The notes: generated by a model not told the origin, from the sequence alone. A stretch of 37,802 bases of DNA from Candidatus Onthoplasma faecigallinarum (GCA_018715225.1 DVMB01000057.1:1-37802), one strand, 5' to 3'. Shown: positions 17,895 to 27,053, counted from the first letter of the stretch. A program made the numbers and translations.

Positions 17895-18491
17895 TTAATT
17901 CGAGATTAAATCTACCATAACATTTTTAATCGTCTCCCACATAAACCCTTGGCTGTACAAATGCCTATTTAACTTATCCATCACGGCTTCGTCAATAGGT
18001 TTTGATTTCAAAAATTTTCTTCCACTATTTAGGCACGCTTCGTATTCGTCCACCTCACTTAACAACTCATCAATAGTTGAACTATTGACACCAAATGAAA
18101 TCAACTTTTGCTTCAACTTCATCTTGCTGAAATTCGGGTTACTGCGTATATACATGGTGGCAAAATTTTTATCGTCAATGATGTTGTAATCTTTCAATTT
18201 GTTGATTGTTAAATCAATGACTACGTCTTCAAAATTTTTCTTTTTTAAATAGTCCCTAACCTGCCTCATAGTCTTTATGGAAGCATTCAAATATTTTACA
18301 CATAAATTGAATGCTATTATCTGCGAACTATCCAAAGTGGCTTCAACAAATTTTTCGTCATCATACTGTCCCTTGGCTATCGAAAATTTCACGATCGAGT
18401 CGCTATGCAAAGTATATTCTCCCCCGTCTGTCTTCACAAGAAAAACGTTTGGGTTATTTTTTGATTTTAGAGTTATTTCCAATATTTCCAT
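17895..18491 (-). CDS. recX: Regulatory protein RecX
   Basis: A 198-residue RecX-type protein made of three-helix repeats. In this family it caps or disassembles RecA filaments. The recognisable block is ALNYLNASIKTMRQVRDYL-like (residues about 66-85: CVKYLNASIKTMRQVRDYLK), then VIDLTINKLKDYNIIDDKNFA, the most conserved stretch of the family, and MKLKQKLISFGV. The N-terminal 60 residues form a beta-rich extension also seen in Bacillota RecX. The start lies exactly 6 nt behind TATAAT and has no ribosome binding site. It sits upstream of acpS, which has its own promoter. Confidence 0.88.
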   Translation of the reverse strand: MEILEITLKSKNNPNVFLVKTDGGEYTLHSDSIVKFSIAKGQYDDEKFVEATLDSSQIIAFNLCVKYLNASIKTMRQVRDYLKKKNFEDVVIDLTINKLKDYNIIDDKNFATMYIRSNPNFSKMKLKQKLISFGVNSSTIDELLSEVDEYEACLNSGRKFLKSKPIDEAVMDKLNRHLYSQGFMWETIKNVMVDLISN

Positions 18492-18497
18492 AAATAT

Positions 18498-18506
18498 ATT
18501 ATATCA
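18498..18506 (-). promoter_or_regulatory. Extended -10 leaderless-type promoter of recX
   Basis: TGATATAAT (18498-18506), then ATATTT and the ATG at 18491. No convincing -35; the TG extension may compensate. Confidence 0.55.
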
Positions 18507-18795
18507 AATTTGAAAACTAAAGGATAATATTTTATATAAAAAATTGAGATTTTAAATTTATATATATTCTTTATATTAAAAAAATAGATTTTTATAATTT
18601 TATGTAAAAAAATTTTTTATTCTTTTAATTTTTTATATTAAATTCCTATTTTTTATATGCAAAAACGTGCATATTTCAATAAATTTTTCAATTTTTTAAA
18701 AAATTATATAAAAAATCAACGTATTTTATATGTGCAGAAATAATTTTTGAATTTTTTGATTTTCCTTAAATGTTATAAAAAATAATATTTTTCAT
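18507..18795. other. Extremely AT-rich divergent spacer between recX and eno
   Basis: About 290 bp of nearly pure A and T with repeated TTTTATAT-like tracts. No ORF or strong hairpin is visible. It may act as an UP-element-like or curved region for eno, which is inference only. Confidence 0.4.
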
Positions 18796-18823
18796 TTGTT
18801 TTAAATAAAAAAAGTGTTATAAT
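18796..18823 (+). promoter_or_regulatory. Promoter of eno-cmk
   Basis: TTGTTT (18796-18801), 16 nt, TATAAT (18818-18823) with a TG extension. It is followed by AAAGGGG before the ATG at 18842. Confidence 0.6.
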
Positions 18824-18841
18824 TTAACAAAGGGGTGTAAT

Positions 18842-20098
18842 ATGAAAATAAAAAAAATAAATGCATATGAAGTGATAGACAGCAGAGGTAATCCTACTGT
18901 TGAATGTGAAGTTGTTTTAGAGAACGGAATACGTGCTCACGCCATGGTTCCAAGTGGAGCATCTACTGGTGAACGTGAGGCACTAGAACTTCGTGATAAT
19001 GAAAAAAGATTTCACGGAAAAGGCGTTCAAAAAGCGGTCAGCAATACCAACAACATTATTGCAAAACATTTGATAGGAAAAGATGTTTCAAAGCAGGAAG
19101 ACATAGACAATCTCATGCTTAAATTGGACGGTACAGAATTCAAAACAAATCTAGGTGCTAACGCAATCCTTGCAGTCAGTTTGGCCGTTGCTAGAGCCAA
19201 CGCAGAATCAAAGCACAAACCTCTATACAAGACACTAGGTAAAGGCACTACTCTACCTATGCCTATGATGAATGTCATAAACGGCGGAGCACACGCTGAT
19301 TCTAACGTTGATTTCCAAGAATATATGATCGTCCCTGTAGGTGCTAAAACTTTTGCAGAGGCTATGCAATTTGCCAGCGAGACTTTTGTCGAACTAAAAA
19401 AAATTATTAAATCACTAGGTTATTCTACAGGCGTTGGCGATGAAGGCGGATTCGCTCCTAATTTTAAAGACAACGAACAACCTTTACAAATCATTGTCCA
19501 AGCCATAACAAACGCTGGCTATAGACCAAAACAAGATATTGCCATTGCCCTAGATGTAGCAGCAAGCGAATTCTACAATAAGGACACAAAATTATACGAA
19601 TTGAACAAGAGCAAAGCAGGCAAATTTTCTACCGACGAGATGATCGCTTGGTACACGCAACTGATTGATAAATATCCTATTATATCTATAGAAGACCCAC
19701 TGAGCGAAAACGATTGGAAAGGTTGGGCAAAGATCACAAAAAAATTGGGCAAAAAGATACAACTTGTTGGCGACGACGTCTTTGTAACCAACCCTAAGAT
19801 TTTGAAAGAAGGTATTGAAAAAGGAGTCGCCAATGCAATCTTAATTAAACTAAATCAAATTGGCACTTTGACTGAAACTTTGCAGACTATCAAACTAGCA
19901 AAAGGCAATGGATACAATACTATTATATCCCACCGAAGTGGAGAGACTGAAGATACCTTCATCGCAGACTTGGCAGTAGCCGTAGATGCAGGACAAATCA
20001 AGGCTGGCTCAATTTCTAGAACCGATCGTGTAGCGAAATACAATCAGTTGATCCGTATTGAAAGAGACTTAAAGAAAAAGGCAAAATTTAACATATGA
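18842..20098 (+). CDS. eno: Enolase
   Basis: A 418-residue glycolytic enolase (2-phosphoglycerate to phosphoenolpyruvate). Motifs are EVIDSRGNPTVECEV, MVPSGASTGEREALELRD, VGDEGGFAPN, the metal-binding Asp and Glu in IALDVAASEFY, SIEDPLSE and LVGDDVFVTNP, the catalytic Lys in ANAILIKLNQIG, and the signature SHRSGETEDTFIADLAV. Length is near the usual 430. Translation starts behind AAAGGGG. The stop overlaps the cmk start (ATGA). Confidence 0.98.
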   Translation: MKIKKINAYEVIDSRGNPTVECEVVLENGIRAHAMVPSGASTGEREALELRDNEKRFHGKGVQKAVSNTNNIIAKHLIGKDVSKQEDIDNLMLKLDGTEFKTNLGANAILAVSLAVARANAESKHKPLYKTLGKGTTLPMPMMNVINGGAHADSNVDFQEYMIVPVGAKTFAEAMQFASETFVELKKIIKSLGYSTGVGDEGGFAPNFKDNEQPLQIIVQAITNAGYRPKQDIAIALDVAASEFYNKDTKLYELNKSKAGKFSTDEMIAWYTQLIDKYPIISIEDPLSENDWKGWAKITKKLGKKIQLVGDDVFVTNPKILKEGIEKGVANAILIKLNQIGTLTETLQTIKLAKGNGYNTIISHRSGETEDTFIADLAVAVDAGQIKAGSISRTDRVAKYNQLIRIERDLKKKAKFNI

Positions 20099-20751
20099 TA
20101 ATTACCATTGATGGACCTGCTGGCAGTGGAAAATCTAGCGTGGCAGAACAGTTGTCAAAAAGATTGAATTTTTTGCATTTCAATTCTGGTTCGCTTTATA
20201 GAGCGGTCACTGCTTTCCTACTCGAAAATAAATTTGATATAGACAGTATGGACTCCTCTTCTCCCATCCCTAAAATATCGTTTCAGGTAAAGTATGAAAA
20301 CGGAGTCCAAAGAGTATTTGTCAACCAAAAGGAATACACTCATAAACTTAGAGACAACACCATCAGCGTATTGACGCCAAAAGTGAGCAGTAATAAAAAT
20401 ATAAGAAAAGCCGTTGACGATTTTCAAAAAAAATTCACATCAAAACACGATTGCGTGATAGATGGTCGAGATATTGGCAGTTTCGTATTCCCTAATGCTG
20501 ATTACAAATTTTATCTAGATTGCGATATTGATGAACGCACGAAACGTAGATTGAGCGAAGAAAGGATAAAAAATCCTAATATTACATTCGATGAAATAAA
20601 AAAACAGATAATAAAACGTGATGAATTTGATAAAAATAAAAAAATTGCTCCGCTAGTTGTTCCTAAAAATGCAATCGTAATAGACTCCACCGCTCTTTCG
20701 ATAGATCAAGTCGTAAATAAAATGCTCCAATATATAAATGTAAAGCCGTAA
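20095..20751 (+). CDS. cmk: Cytidylate kinase
   Basis: A 218-residue (d)CMP kinase that makes CDP from CMP. P-loop IDGPAGSGKSSVAEQLSKRL at the N-terminus, the substrate-binding SGSLYRA, and DGRDIGSFVFPNADYKFYLD in the middle. ERTKRRLSEER then corresponds to the lid. Its ATG overlaps the enolase stop by 4 nt, so the pair is translationally coupled; eno-cmk is an unusual but plausible operon. The stop lies in the stem of its terminator. Confidence 0.94.
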   Translation: MIITIDGPAGSGKSSVAEQLSKRLNFLHFNSGSLYRAVTAFLLENKFDIDSMDSSSPIPKISFQVKYENGVQRVFVNQKEYTHKLRDNTISVLTPKVSSNKNIRKAVDDFQKKFTSKHDCVIDGRDIGSFVFPNADYKFYLDCDIDERTKRRLSEERIKNPNITFDEIKKQIIKRDEFDKNKKIAPLVVPKNAIVIDSTALSIDQVVNKMLQYINVKP

Positions 20752-20772
20752 ATAATCATTTGCGGTTTTTTT
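20745..20772 (+). terminator. Terminator of eno-cmk
   Basis: GCCGTAAAT (20745-20753), AATC loop and ATTTGCGGT (20758-20766), followed by a T-run. The stop codon (20749-20751) is inside the stem. Confidence 0.8.
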
Positions 20773-20957
20773 GTTGACTAATAGATATTCACGCATCAAC
20801 ATGGCATGTATCAAAAAGGCATAAAAAGCAAAATTTGTTGACCACAATTTCTATAGACTATATCTCAAAAATTTCTAAAAAATTAAATAATAACCTCTTC
20901 TTTCGCATATTTGTAGTATATAGTTAAACAAATTTTATTAAAATTCAAAAATCACTA

Positions 20958-20986
20958 TTGACAAAAATGCCTGTACGTATTATACT
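20958..20986 (+). promoter_or_regulatory. Strong promoter of the 742-residue protein gene
   Basis: TTGACA (20958-20963), 17 nt, TATACT (20981-20986), followed by GGGAGGGG before the ATG at 21024. Among the best promoter plus ribosome-binding-site combinations in the window. Confidence 0.75.
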
Positions 20987-21023
20987 TTAGGCATAAAGAA
21001 ACCAGTTTTCTTGGGAGGGGAAT

Positions 21024-23252
21024 ATGGCAGATACCACTACAATTAAAAAATTAATGGGAATATTTAATAATTATATAGCGGATAGTACTGCTACTAATTT
21101 TTCAACTTATTGCACGGCTCATTCTTATACCACAACAGATGGCAATCTAAATACAACGGACATCAATAGTCTAGCTGATGCAGAACATTTGACCTTTGCT
21201 GGTGCTAGCGATGCTACTATCTCTAGCAAATTGGAAGAGATTATTCGTTTTGTATATGATCACAATAGTCAAATTGCATCTCCAGCCCAAGATATGAATA
21301 TGTTTTTGAGAGAGATTGTAACTTATCTAAATGCCAACGGCAAACATTTAGCACTTTCAAATGAAGAAGCCAATAAAATCATCGACGCTATACCTACCTC
21401 AATCTCGATCAATGATATCACTGTTCCTAAGACCAAACGTAGATCAGCGTGGCTTGCTAAAAAGGTCGGTATCCCTACCCTTATCACAGCAGGCGTATGC
21501 GGAGCTGTTGCCGCTTTGATCGGCGCATCGGGTGCCGTAGTTGGTGCACTTCCTTTCTTGACAGATAGTTTAATTTTGAATATCGCCACTTTGGGAACCT
21601 TGGGCGTAGTGGCGGGTGCGATAGTTACACCGATAGTAATCGTTGCCAAGAACGCTATCACTCGTGCATATTACAAAAACAAATATGGTAGAAAGTCCGA
21701 TAGTTTAAAAATGTTACTAGAAAGTGGGGCTTTAACTCACGAAGACCTCAAAAGTCTCAACCTTGACATCGTCAAACTTATGGATCTAATCAAAGAGACT
21801 GATGACAAACTAATTAGATACAAAACTGAAGATGCTAATCCAATCAAAAAAGGATGGAGAAAGTTTAAATCCTACTTTATGAGGAAAACCAACAGAAACA
21901 GAATGCACGAATTGGTTGCCTTTACAAAAATGTTGGAGGGTAAAGCAGATTCAGCAGAAACCGAAAGCGAGCGAAAAAAATATAAACTTCTCTATGATTA
22001 TATAGATAATTTCTGGGGAAATAATATAGTAGATAATTATTCGAAACTTCGTAAACACGCTGCAGATAAAGGCAAAGCAGACAAAAAAATTAAAGTACAA
22101 AATCTTGACATAATTACAAAAGCCAGCATGAAAAAAGCTGATAAAAAACGTACGTCTTTATTGCTAAATAGAGCCAAAAATTTGGTACAACGTGCTATTC
22201 TTAGAAATTTATTGACAGGAAATGCTGGCGTATTAAATCACGATTTTAGATTAAGTGATAGTTATGCTCCTGCACCAGCCGCTCCAGTGGCTACTCCTGT
22301 AACTCCAGCGGCTACGCCTATTACTCCTAGTACTCCTGCAACTCCAGTGGCTACTCCTGTAACTCATGAGCCTTCATATGAAACTGGTGGCGATACAAGC
22401 GATACTGGTGGCGATACAAGCGAGACTTGGAAAGACTCATGGCTTCGCTTGATTACCGGTAAAAGACTAAGCGAGGATGAATCTTTTAGTGGAGATACTG
22501 AAGATGCAGCTGCAGCAGATGCCCCTTCAGCTGAAGAAACATCTGTAGCAGATGACCCAGATCTACTAGATATAGCTAAAGCCGTAGAAGAGGGAGGAGA
22601 TGCAGCACGTGATAGTTTAATTGGAGATATGGTTGGTCGTACTCATGACGCTGAAGATTCACATTTAAGAGGAGATGCTGAACCAGCAGAAACTGATGAA
22701 GCAACTCATGATGGTTATACACCTAGAGAAATCGATCCTATCTTTGAAGATACCGATCCTGAATGGTTTGAAGACACATTTGATGAAGACACATTTGGTA
22801 GCTTCATATTTGACGAAAAAACTCCTGCTGAAGATAGAGCTCCTACAGAAGACAAAGATAAAGCAGAAGAACCTGCCCCTGCTGGCGATACTGCCGAAGA
22901 TAGCGATAAAAAAGACAAAGCTCCTACGGAAAAACTCCCACCACTTATTGCTGACAGAAAGGCACTATTGGATATGGAAGCTATCATGCTAAATACATTG
23001 GAAAAAACTAACATGGATGTATTGACTACAGCAACAGGTTGTGATGAAAAAACATTGGAAAAGTTCAAAAAAGCATTAGAAAAATCTCAAGATACTAGAC
23101 AACCATTAGCAAAGAAATTGAGACGTATGAAAAGCCTTGGAGAAAATAGTGAAGAATTATACCAAACAATATCTGCTTTGGCTAAAGATAAAGCAATTGA
23201 ATCTAAAGCTGATGCACTATATGCAATGGTAGAAGCTTCTCTTAGACACTAA
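21024..23252 (+). CDS. Large two-helix membrane protein with Pro/Thr and acidic regions
   Basis: A 742-residue protein of unknown family. Residues 1-145 are soluble, Thr/Asn/Ser-rich, then helical. Two hydrophobic segments (about 149-175 and 183-208) form a membrane hairpin bordered by KKV and KNAITR. Residues 215-410 are charged and helical, with basic patches. A low-complexity (A/V)TP-type linker (about 415-450) has a repeated DNA unit, then come two GGDTSDT units. A long acidic segment (about 480-640, rich in Asp, Glu and Ala) and a helical C-terminus (about 650-742) follow. No signal peptide. The strong promoter suggests high expression. A cytoskeletal or envelope scaffold role is possible but unproven. 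Confidence 0.85.
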   Translation: MADTTTIKKLMGIFNNYIADSTATNFSTYCTAHSYTTTDGNLNTTDINSLADAEHLTFAGASDATISSKLEEIIRFVYDHNSQIASPAQDMNMFLREIVTYLNANGKHLALSNEEANKIIDAIPTSISINDITVPKTKRRSAWLAKKVGIPTLITAGVCGAVAALIGASGAVVGALPFLTDSLILNIATLGTLGVVAGAIVTPIVIVAKNAITRAYYKNKYGRKSDSLKMLLESGALTHEDLKSLNLDIVKLMDLIKETDDKLIRYKTEDANPIKKGWRKFKSYFMRKTNRNRMHELVAFTKMLEGKADSAETESERKKYKLLYDYIDNFWGNNIVDNYSKLRKHAADKGKADKKIKVQNLDIITKASMKKADKKRTSLLLNRAKNLVQRAILRNLLTGNAGVLNHDFRLSDSYAPAPAAPVATPVTPAATPITPSTPATPVATPVTHEPSYETGGDTSDTGGDTSETWKDSWLRLITGKRLSEDESFSGDTEDAAAADAPSAEETSVADDPDLLDIAKAVEEGGDAARDSLIGDMVGRTHDAEDSHLRGDAEPAETDEATHDGYTPREIDPIFEDTDPEWFEDTFDEDTFGSFIFDEKTPAEDRAPTEDKDKAEEPAPAGDTAEDSDKKDKAPTEKLPPLIADRKALLDMEAIMLNTLEKTNMDVLTTATGCDEKTLEKFKKALEKSQDTRQPLAKKLRRMKSLGENSEELYQTISALAKDKAIESKADALYAMVEASLRH
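22276..22368 (+). repeat. Internal repeat in the Pro/Thr/Ala linker
   Basis: CCAGTGGCTACTCCTGTAAC occurs twice, separated by variant ACTCC units, giving the (VATPVTP)-type linker. Directly after it, GGTGGCGATACAAGCGA also occurs twice (about 22385-22422). Likely slippage-prone. Confidence 0.7.
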
Positions 23253-23295
23253 TTCTTAAGAATTGACTAAATATGTATATTTTGCAAATTATTAA

Positions 23296-23326
23296 AAACT
23301 CTCTGGAGAAATCTAGAGAGTTTTTT
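23296..23326 (+). terminator. Terminator of the 742-residue protein gene
   Basis: AAACTCTCT (23296-23304) and AGAGAGTTT (23315-23323), followed by T6. Confidence 0.85.
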
Positions 23327-23356
23327 CATTTTGTTATCTATATAAATTCTAAAGAA

Positions 23357-23380
23357 AAAAGACCGAATGGTCGGTCTTTT
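23357..23380 (-). terminator. Terminator of the rubrerythrin gene
   Basis: AAAAGACCGA (23357-23366), ATGG loop and TCGGTCTTTT (23371-23380); T-run on the minus strand. The same GACCGA/TCGGTC core is used by the terminator at 17019-17050. Confidence 0.85.
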
Positions 23381-23919
23381 TAATAATTTTGACAATCAAC
23401 TTCAAAATAACTTTGTGGGTGGCTACATACTGGGCAAACTTTAGGTGCTGTCTTGCCAACATGTTTGTGTCCACAATTACGGCATACCCATACTGTAACT
23501 TCTTTCTTAACAAAGCATTTTTTCTTAGTAACGTTTTCTAGAAGAGCGTTGTATCTTGCTTCATGTTCTGCTTCAATCTTCGCTACCCCTTCAAACATTT
23601 TAGCAATCGCCAAGAAACCTTCTTTCTTCGCTGTAGCGGCAAAATTCTTGTACATATCTGTCCATTCATAATTTTCGCCAGCAGCTGCATCTTTTAGGTT
23701 GGTCATTGTATCTGGAATAGCTCCATCATGCAACAATTTGAACCACATCTTTGCGTGCTCTTTTTCATTGTTAGCAGTAAGTTCAAAAATGGCAGCTATC
23801 TGTTCGTAGCCGTCTTTCTTCGCTTGGCTAGCATAGTAAGTATATTTATTCCTTGCTTGGCTTTCTCCAGCGAATGCTGTCCACAAGTTTTTCTCTGTTT
23901 GAGAACCTCTTAATTCCAT
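23380..23919 (-). CDS. rbr: Rubrerythrin
   Basis: A 179-residue non-haem di-iron peroxidase of anaerobes. The ferritin-like four-helix domain has the iron ligands in GESQARNKY, ANNEKEHAKM and EAEHEARY. The C-terminal rubredoxin domain has two CxxC pairs (VCRNCGH and VCPVCSH). It detoxifies hydrogen peroxide using electrons passed through the rubredoxin iron. The start is the ATG at 23919 (MELRGSQTEKNL), with GGAGG in front and matching the family N-terminus; the reading from 23955 runs into the promoter. Supports an anaerobic or microaerobic life. Confidence 0.96.
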   Translation of the reverse strand: MELRGSQTEKNLWTAFAGESQARNKYTYYASQAKKDGYEQIAAIFELTANNEKEHAKMWFKLLHDGAIPDTMTNLKDAAAGENYEWTDMYKNFAATAKKEGFLAIAKMFEGVAKIEAEHEARYNALLENVTKKKCFVKKEVTVWVCRNCGHKHVGKTAPKVCPVCSHPQSYFEVDCQNY

Positions 23920-23943
23920 AATTCCTCCTATAAATCTAGACAT

Positions 23944-23972
23944 ATTATACGACATTCAAAAAATATTGGCAA
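23944..23972 (-). promoter_or_regulatory. Promoter of the rubrerythrin gene
   Basis: TTGCCA (23967-23972), 17 nt, TATAAT (23944-23949), 24 nt upstream of the ATG. No convincing PerR box was seen. Confidence 0.6.
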
Positions 23973-24011
23973 ATGATTTTCTTCAATTTTTAACAAATTA
24001 TTTGTGTCAAA

Positions 24012-25295
24012 TCACTTATTTCTGGTCTTTTTCCTGATAAGTCCACGCTCTCTACCATTGTTGCTAGGCTTATAATAGATCCTATCCTTTAACTTGTCTG
24101 GCAAATATTGTTGTTTTACATATCCGCCGTAATCGTGCGGATACTTATATTCAGGCGGATTATCTACATCGTAATGGTAATTTTTTAGATGTTCAGGTAT
24201 ATTGTCGTCAGGGTTGAATTCTGCATCATATTTGGCAGCATTCAATGCCTCTACTACACTATTTGATTTTTCTGCCTCGCATACATAGATGATAGCGTGT
24301 GCTAACGGAATATTTCCCTCTGGCATGCCTAAATTTTTGACTGCATTCATTGCAACCATAGCGAGAAGTGCCGCATTGCTATCTGCCATACCGACATCTT
24401 CACTAGCATGGGCGATCAATCTTCTGCAGATGAGCAGTGGGTCGCATCCCGCTTTTATCAATCTTTCCGCATAATATAATGCGGCGTCAGTGTCGCTCCC
24501 ACGCAAGCTTTTGCAAAAGGCACTCAGCATATCATAATACAAATTTTCATCTATAGAGATGACTGGCTGCTGGATACACTGACTAGCCACAAGTTTATCT
24601 ATATGTATAGAATTGTCCTTGCTGAGCGGTGTGGTAGTAACCGCCAATTCCAAGGCGTTGTATGCCGAACGCAAATCTCCATTGCTAAACATTGCAATAT
24701 GATTGATAGCGTCCATATCCGCTTTGATATTCAGTCTACCATAGCCACGTGCTTTATCTTTTATGGCACGAATGAGTGCATCTTTTATATCGTCGACAGC
24801 GAGAGGTAGGAATTTGAATATCCTACATCTGCTCACGATAGCGGGTGTCATACTGATATGCGGGTTTTCTGTCGTGGTGCCAATAAAAGTGATATATCCT
24901 CGCTCCACTGCCTCTAGGACGGAATCGCTCTGGGCTTTGTTCCATCTATGACATTCGTCCAGGATAAGGACAGTTGATTTGCCCGTCAATTCAAAATTCG
25001 ACCTCGCCTGCTCTATGACTTTTTTGGCGTCAGCCACTCCGCTAGATACCGCATTCAACTTTTTGTATTCAAGGTCTAGTGATTTCGCTATTATAAACGC
25101 TAGGGTCGTTTTCCCCACTCCAGGTGGACCATAAAAAATACAACTGCCAAGTCGGTTGACCTTCAGCGCTCGTCTAATTAAACTATCCTTTCCTACTATA
25201 TGTTTTTGCCCCACAAATTCTTCTAGGGTTTGTGCCCGCATACGCTCTGCTAAGGGGGTATTGTTCACATTCAATTCTTCACTAATTGTACTCAT
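24012..25295 (-). CDS. rarA: Replication-associated recombination protein A (RarA/MgsA)
   Basis: A 427-residue AAA+ ATPase of the clamp-loader type that acts at stalled replication forks. It has an N-terminal RMRAQTLEEFVGQKHI, Walker A GPPGVGKTTLAF, Walker B LILDECHRWNKAQSD (Cys and Trp replace the usual DEIHRFNK), sensor FIGTTTENPH and arginine-finger region IVSRCRIF. The C-terminal tetramerisation domain has GSDTDAALYYAERLIKAGCDP and HASEDVG(M)AD. A TATAAT lies exactly 6 nt before the ATG. Its -35 overlaps the stop of the upstream gene. Confidence 0.96.
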   Translation of the reverse strand: MSTISEELNVNNTPLAERMRAQTLEEFVGQKHIVGKDSLIRRALKVNRLGSCIFYGPPGVGKTTLAFIIAKSLDLEYKKLNAVSSGVADAKKVIEQARSNFELTGKSTVLILDECHRWNKAQSDSVLEAVERGYITFIGTTTENPHISMTPAIVSRCRIFKFLPLAVDDIKDALIRAIKDKARGYGRLNIKADMDAINHIAMFSNGDLRSAYNALELAVTTTPLSKDNSIHIDKLVASQCIQQPVISIDENLYYDMLSAFCKSLRGSDTDAALYYAERLIKAGCDPLLICRRLIAHASEDVGMADSNAALLAMVAMNAVKNLGMPEGNIPLAHAIIYVCEAEKSNSVVEALNAAKYDAEFNPDDNIPEHLKNYHYDVDNPPEYKYPHDYGGYVKQQYLPDKLKDRIYYKPSNNGRERGLIRKKTRNK

Positions 25296-25301
25296 ATAAT
25301 C

Positions 25302-25329
25302 ATTATATCAAAATTGGTGCAAATTTCAA
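25302..25329 (-). promoter_or_regulatory. Leaderless-type promoter of rarA
   Basis: TTGAAA (25324-25329), 16 nt, TATAAT (25302-25307) with a TG extension, GATTAT, then the ATG at 25295. The -35 overlaps the TGA of the upstream gene. Confidence 0.7.
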
Positions 25330-25904
25330 AATGTTTCGTTTACATTAATCTTTTTTATGTGATTGTTTATCCTATAAATAAGGATAAACGAGATATTGTA
25401 TTTGTTCTTTCTCACAATGACATTTTTATCGTTTATTGAGATGTTTAATATTCTATGCACTATGTTTAGAAAACTAATCAAACTCTTGCATTCATTCAAA
25501 CAAAACAAATTGTCCAACATATCGTGCATTGTTCGGTTTTTTATTTCGTTAAAATCAAATTCGGTAGATTTGATCAAAATATTGAAATATTTGTAAAAAG
25601 ATTTGCAATTAAAAATTATTTTTACCTCTCCTAACGCCCGAAAATATAAATATTCTCCCCTTTGAAATACTCTATCTATGTTTTTTATAACGACCGTTTT
25701 CTTGTTTCGTTTTAGATATATTGTATTTTTTAATATCAATAGTTTTGCTTCTCCCACTTTTATCCTGTGTCTCTTCTTTGAATGAAATACTAGCCCATAT
25801 CTTGTCATGCTTAATCTAGGTATCGGCTTAATGATAAATTTAACTTTATATAGTAGAATGAAGACTATCGTCAATATCAAAAAGTATATTATCACGATGT
25901 ACAT
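25326..25904 (-). CDS. Hypothetical protein with one N-terminal membrane segment
   Basis: A 192-residue basic protein. Residues 2-25 are a membrane anchor. The rest is Lys/Ile/Asn-rich with beta-type alternation (about 40-110: IKVGEAKLLILKNTIYLKR, VVIKNIDRVFQ) and a helical part with two Cys (LDNLFCLNECKS). No family recognised. Divergent from GAPDH. TAAAAT lies exactly 6 nt upstream of the ATG with no ribosome binding site, so it is likely leaderless, although no good -35 is visible. Confidence 0.7.
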   Translation of the reverse strand: MYIVIIYFLILTIVFILLYKVKFIIKPIPRLSMTRYGLVFHSKKRHRIKVGEAKLLILKNTIYLKRNKKTVVIKNIDRVFQRGEYLYFRALGEVKIIFNCKSFYKYFNILIKSTEFDFNEIKNRTMHDMLDNLFCLNECKSLISFLNIVHRILNISINDKNVIVRKNKYNISFILIYRINNHIKKINVNETF

Positions 25905-25943
25905 GTATGAATTTTATCCATTGGGTAAAAATTTAAAATATAT

Positions 25944-25972
25944 TTGACAAATTCATGTACCTTTACTAAAAT
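25944..25972 (+). promoter_or_regulatory. Promoter of gap
   Basis: TTGACA (25944-25949), 17 nt, TAAAAT (25967-25972), followed by AAGGGGG before the ATG at 25993. Confidence 0.7.
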
Positions 25973-25992
25973 AAAATCATAAGGGGGAAATA

Positions 25993-27012
25993 ATGAAAAT
26001 CAAAGTTGGAATTAATGGTTTTGGACGTATTGGAAGGTTGGTTCTCCGTGCTAGCCTACTTCATGACGATATTGAGGTTGTCGCTATCAACGACCCTTTC
26101 TTGACGCCTGAATATGCTTGCTATCTATTCAAATATGACAGCATACACGGCAAAGCCAATGCAGAACTAAAAGTGGCTAATCAGGGATTGAAATTAAACA
26201 GAAAAAATATTGCATTTTTTGCGGTAAAGGAACCAGAAAATATTGATTGGAAATCGGCTGGAGCCGAATACATCATTGAATGTACTGGAAAATTTACAAA
26301 CGCTGACGATGCTAGACGCCACCTAAAAGGCGGAGCAAAGAAAGTCATCATCAGTGCACCAGGTAAGAATTGCCCTACCTTTGTCATGGGAGTAAATGAA
26401 CAGAATTATGATTCATCTATGGATGTAGTTTCAAACGCTTCATGTACTACAAACTGCCTCGCACCTTTGGCTAAAGTGATTGACGATGTGTACGGAATAG
26501 AATACGGCTTGATGAGCACCATTCACTCTACCACTGCTACACAACTGACTGTAGATGGTATATCTAAAAAAGATTGGCGTGGAGGGAGAGCTGCAAGTTA
26601 CAATATAATTCCTAGTTCTACCGGAGCCGCCAAAGCTGTAGGCGAAGTGCTACCTCACCTGAAAGGAAAACTGACTGGCATGAGTTTTAGAGTGCCTACT
26701 CTTAATGTCAGCGTAGTAGACTTTTCTGTAATATTGAAAAAACCTACCACTTACGAACACATCTGTAAAACCATGAAAAAATACAGCAAGGATATCATGC
26801 CTTCCGTATTGGGATATACGGATGAAATGGTTGTGTCCAGCGACTTTATAGGAGATCCTCATACCTGTATATTTGATGAAAAAGCGGGCATCATGATCAA
26901 CCCAACTTTTGTAAAACTTGTTGCTTGGTACGACAATGAATGGGGGTATTCAAACAAATGTCTAGATCTAGCAAGCGTAATGGCAAAAGTGGACAGTAAA
27001 AATAAAAAATAA
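25993..27012 (+). CDS. gap: Glyceraldehyde-3-phosphate dehydrogenase
   Basis: A 339-residue glycolytic enzyme. It has the NAD-binding MKIKVGINGFGRIGRLVLRA, the active site SNASCTTNCLAP with the catalytic Cys, HSTTATQLTVDG (family HSYTxxQ with the catalytic His), RGGRAASYNIIPSSTGAAKAVG, and VAWYDNEWGYSNK at the C-terminus. Asp in the NDP stretch (VVAINDPF) suggests NAD rather than NADP. It is monocistronic, with a strong promoter, an AAGGGGG ribosome binding site and an AT-rich terminator. Confidence 0.98.
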   Translation: MKIKVGINGFGRIGRLVLRASLLHDDIEVVAINDPFLTPEYACYLFKYDSIHGKANAELKVANQGLKLNRKNIAFFAVKEPENIDWKSAGAEYIIECTGKFTNADDARRHLKGGAKKVIISAPGKNCPTFVMGVNEQNYDSSMDVVSNASCTTNCLAPLAKVIDDVYGIEYGLMSTIHSTTATQLTVDGISKKDWRGGRAASYNIIPSSTGAAKAVGEVLPHLKGKLTGMSFRVPTLNVSVVDFSVILKKPTTYEHICKTMKKYSKDIMPSVLGYTDEMVVSSDFIGDPHTCIFDEKAGIMINPTFVKLVAWYDNEWGYSNKCLDLASVMAKVDSKNKK

Positions 27013-27053
27013 ATAAACCAATAAATAAAATTATCGAATAATAAATGTTAAAT

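Noticed and set aside
22675..22992. A 105-codon plus-strand ORF and a 117-codon minus-strand ORF within the 742-residue protein gene
   Set aside because: Out-of-frame shadows of its acidic low-complexity region.
23941..23975. PerR box in the rubrerythrin promoter
   Set aside because: The ATTATA segment is explained by the -10 element; the required palindrome is not present.
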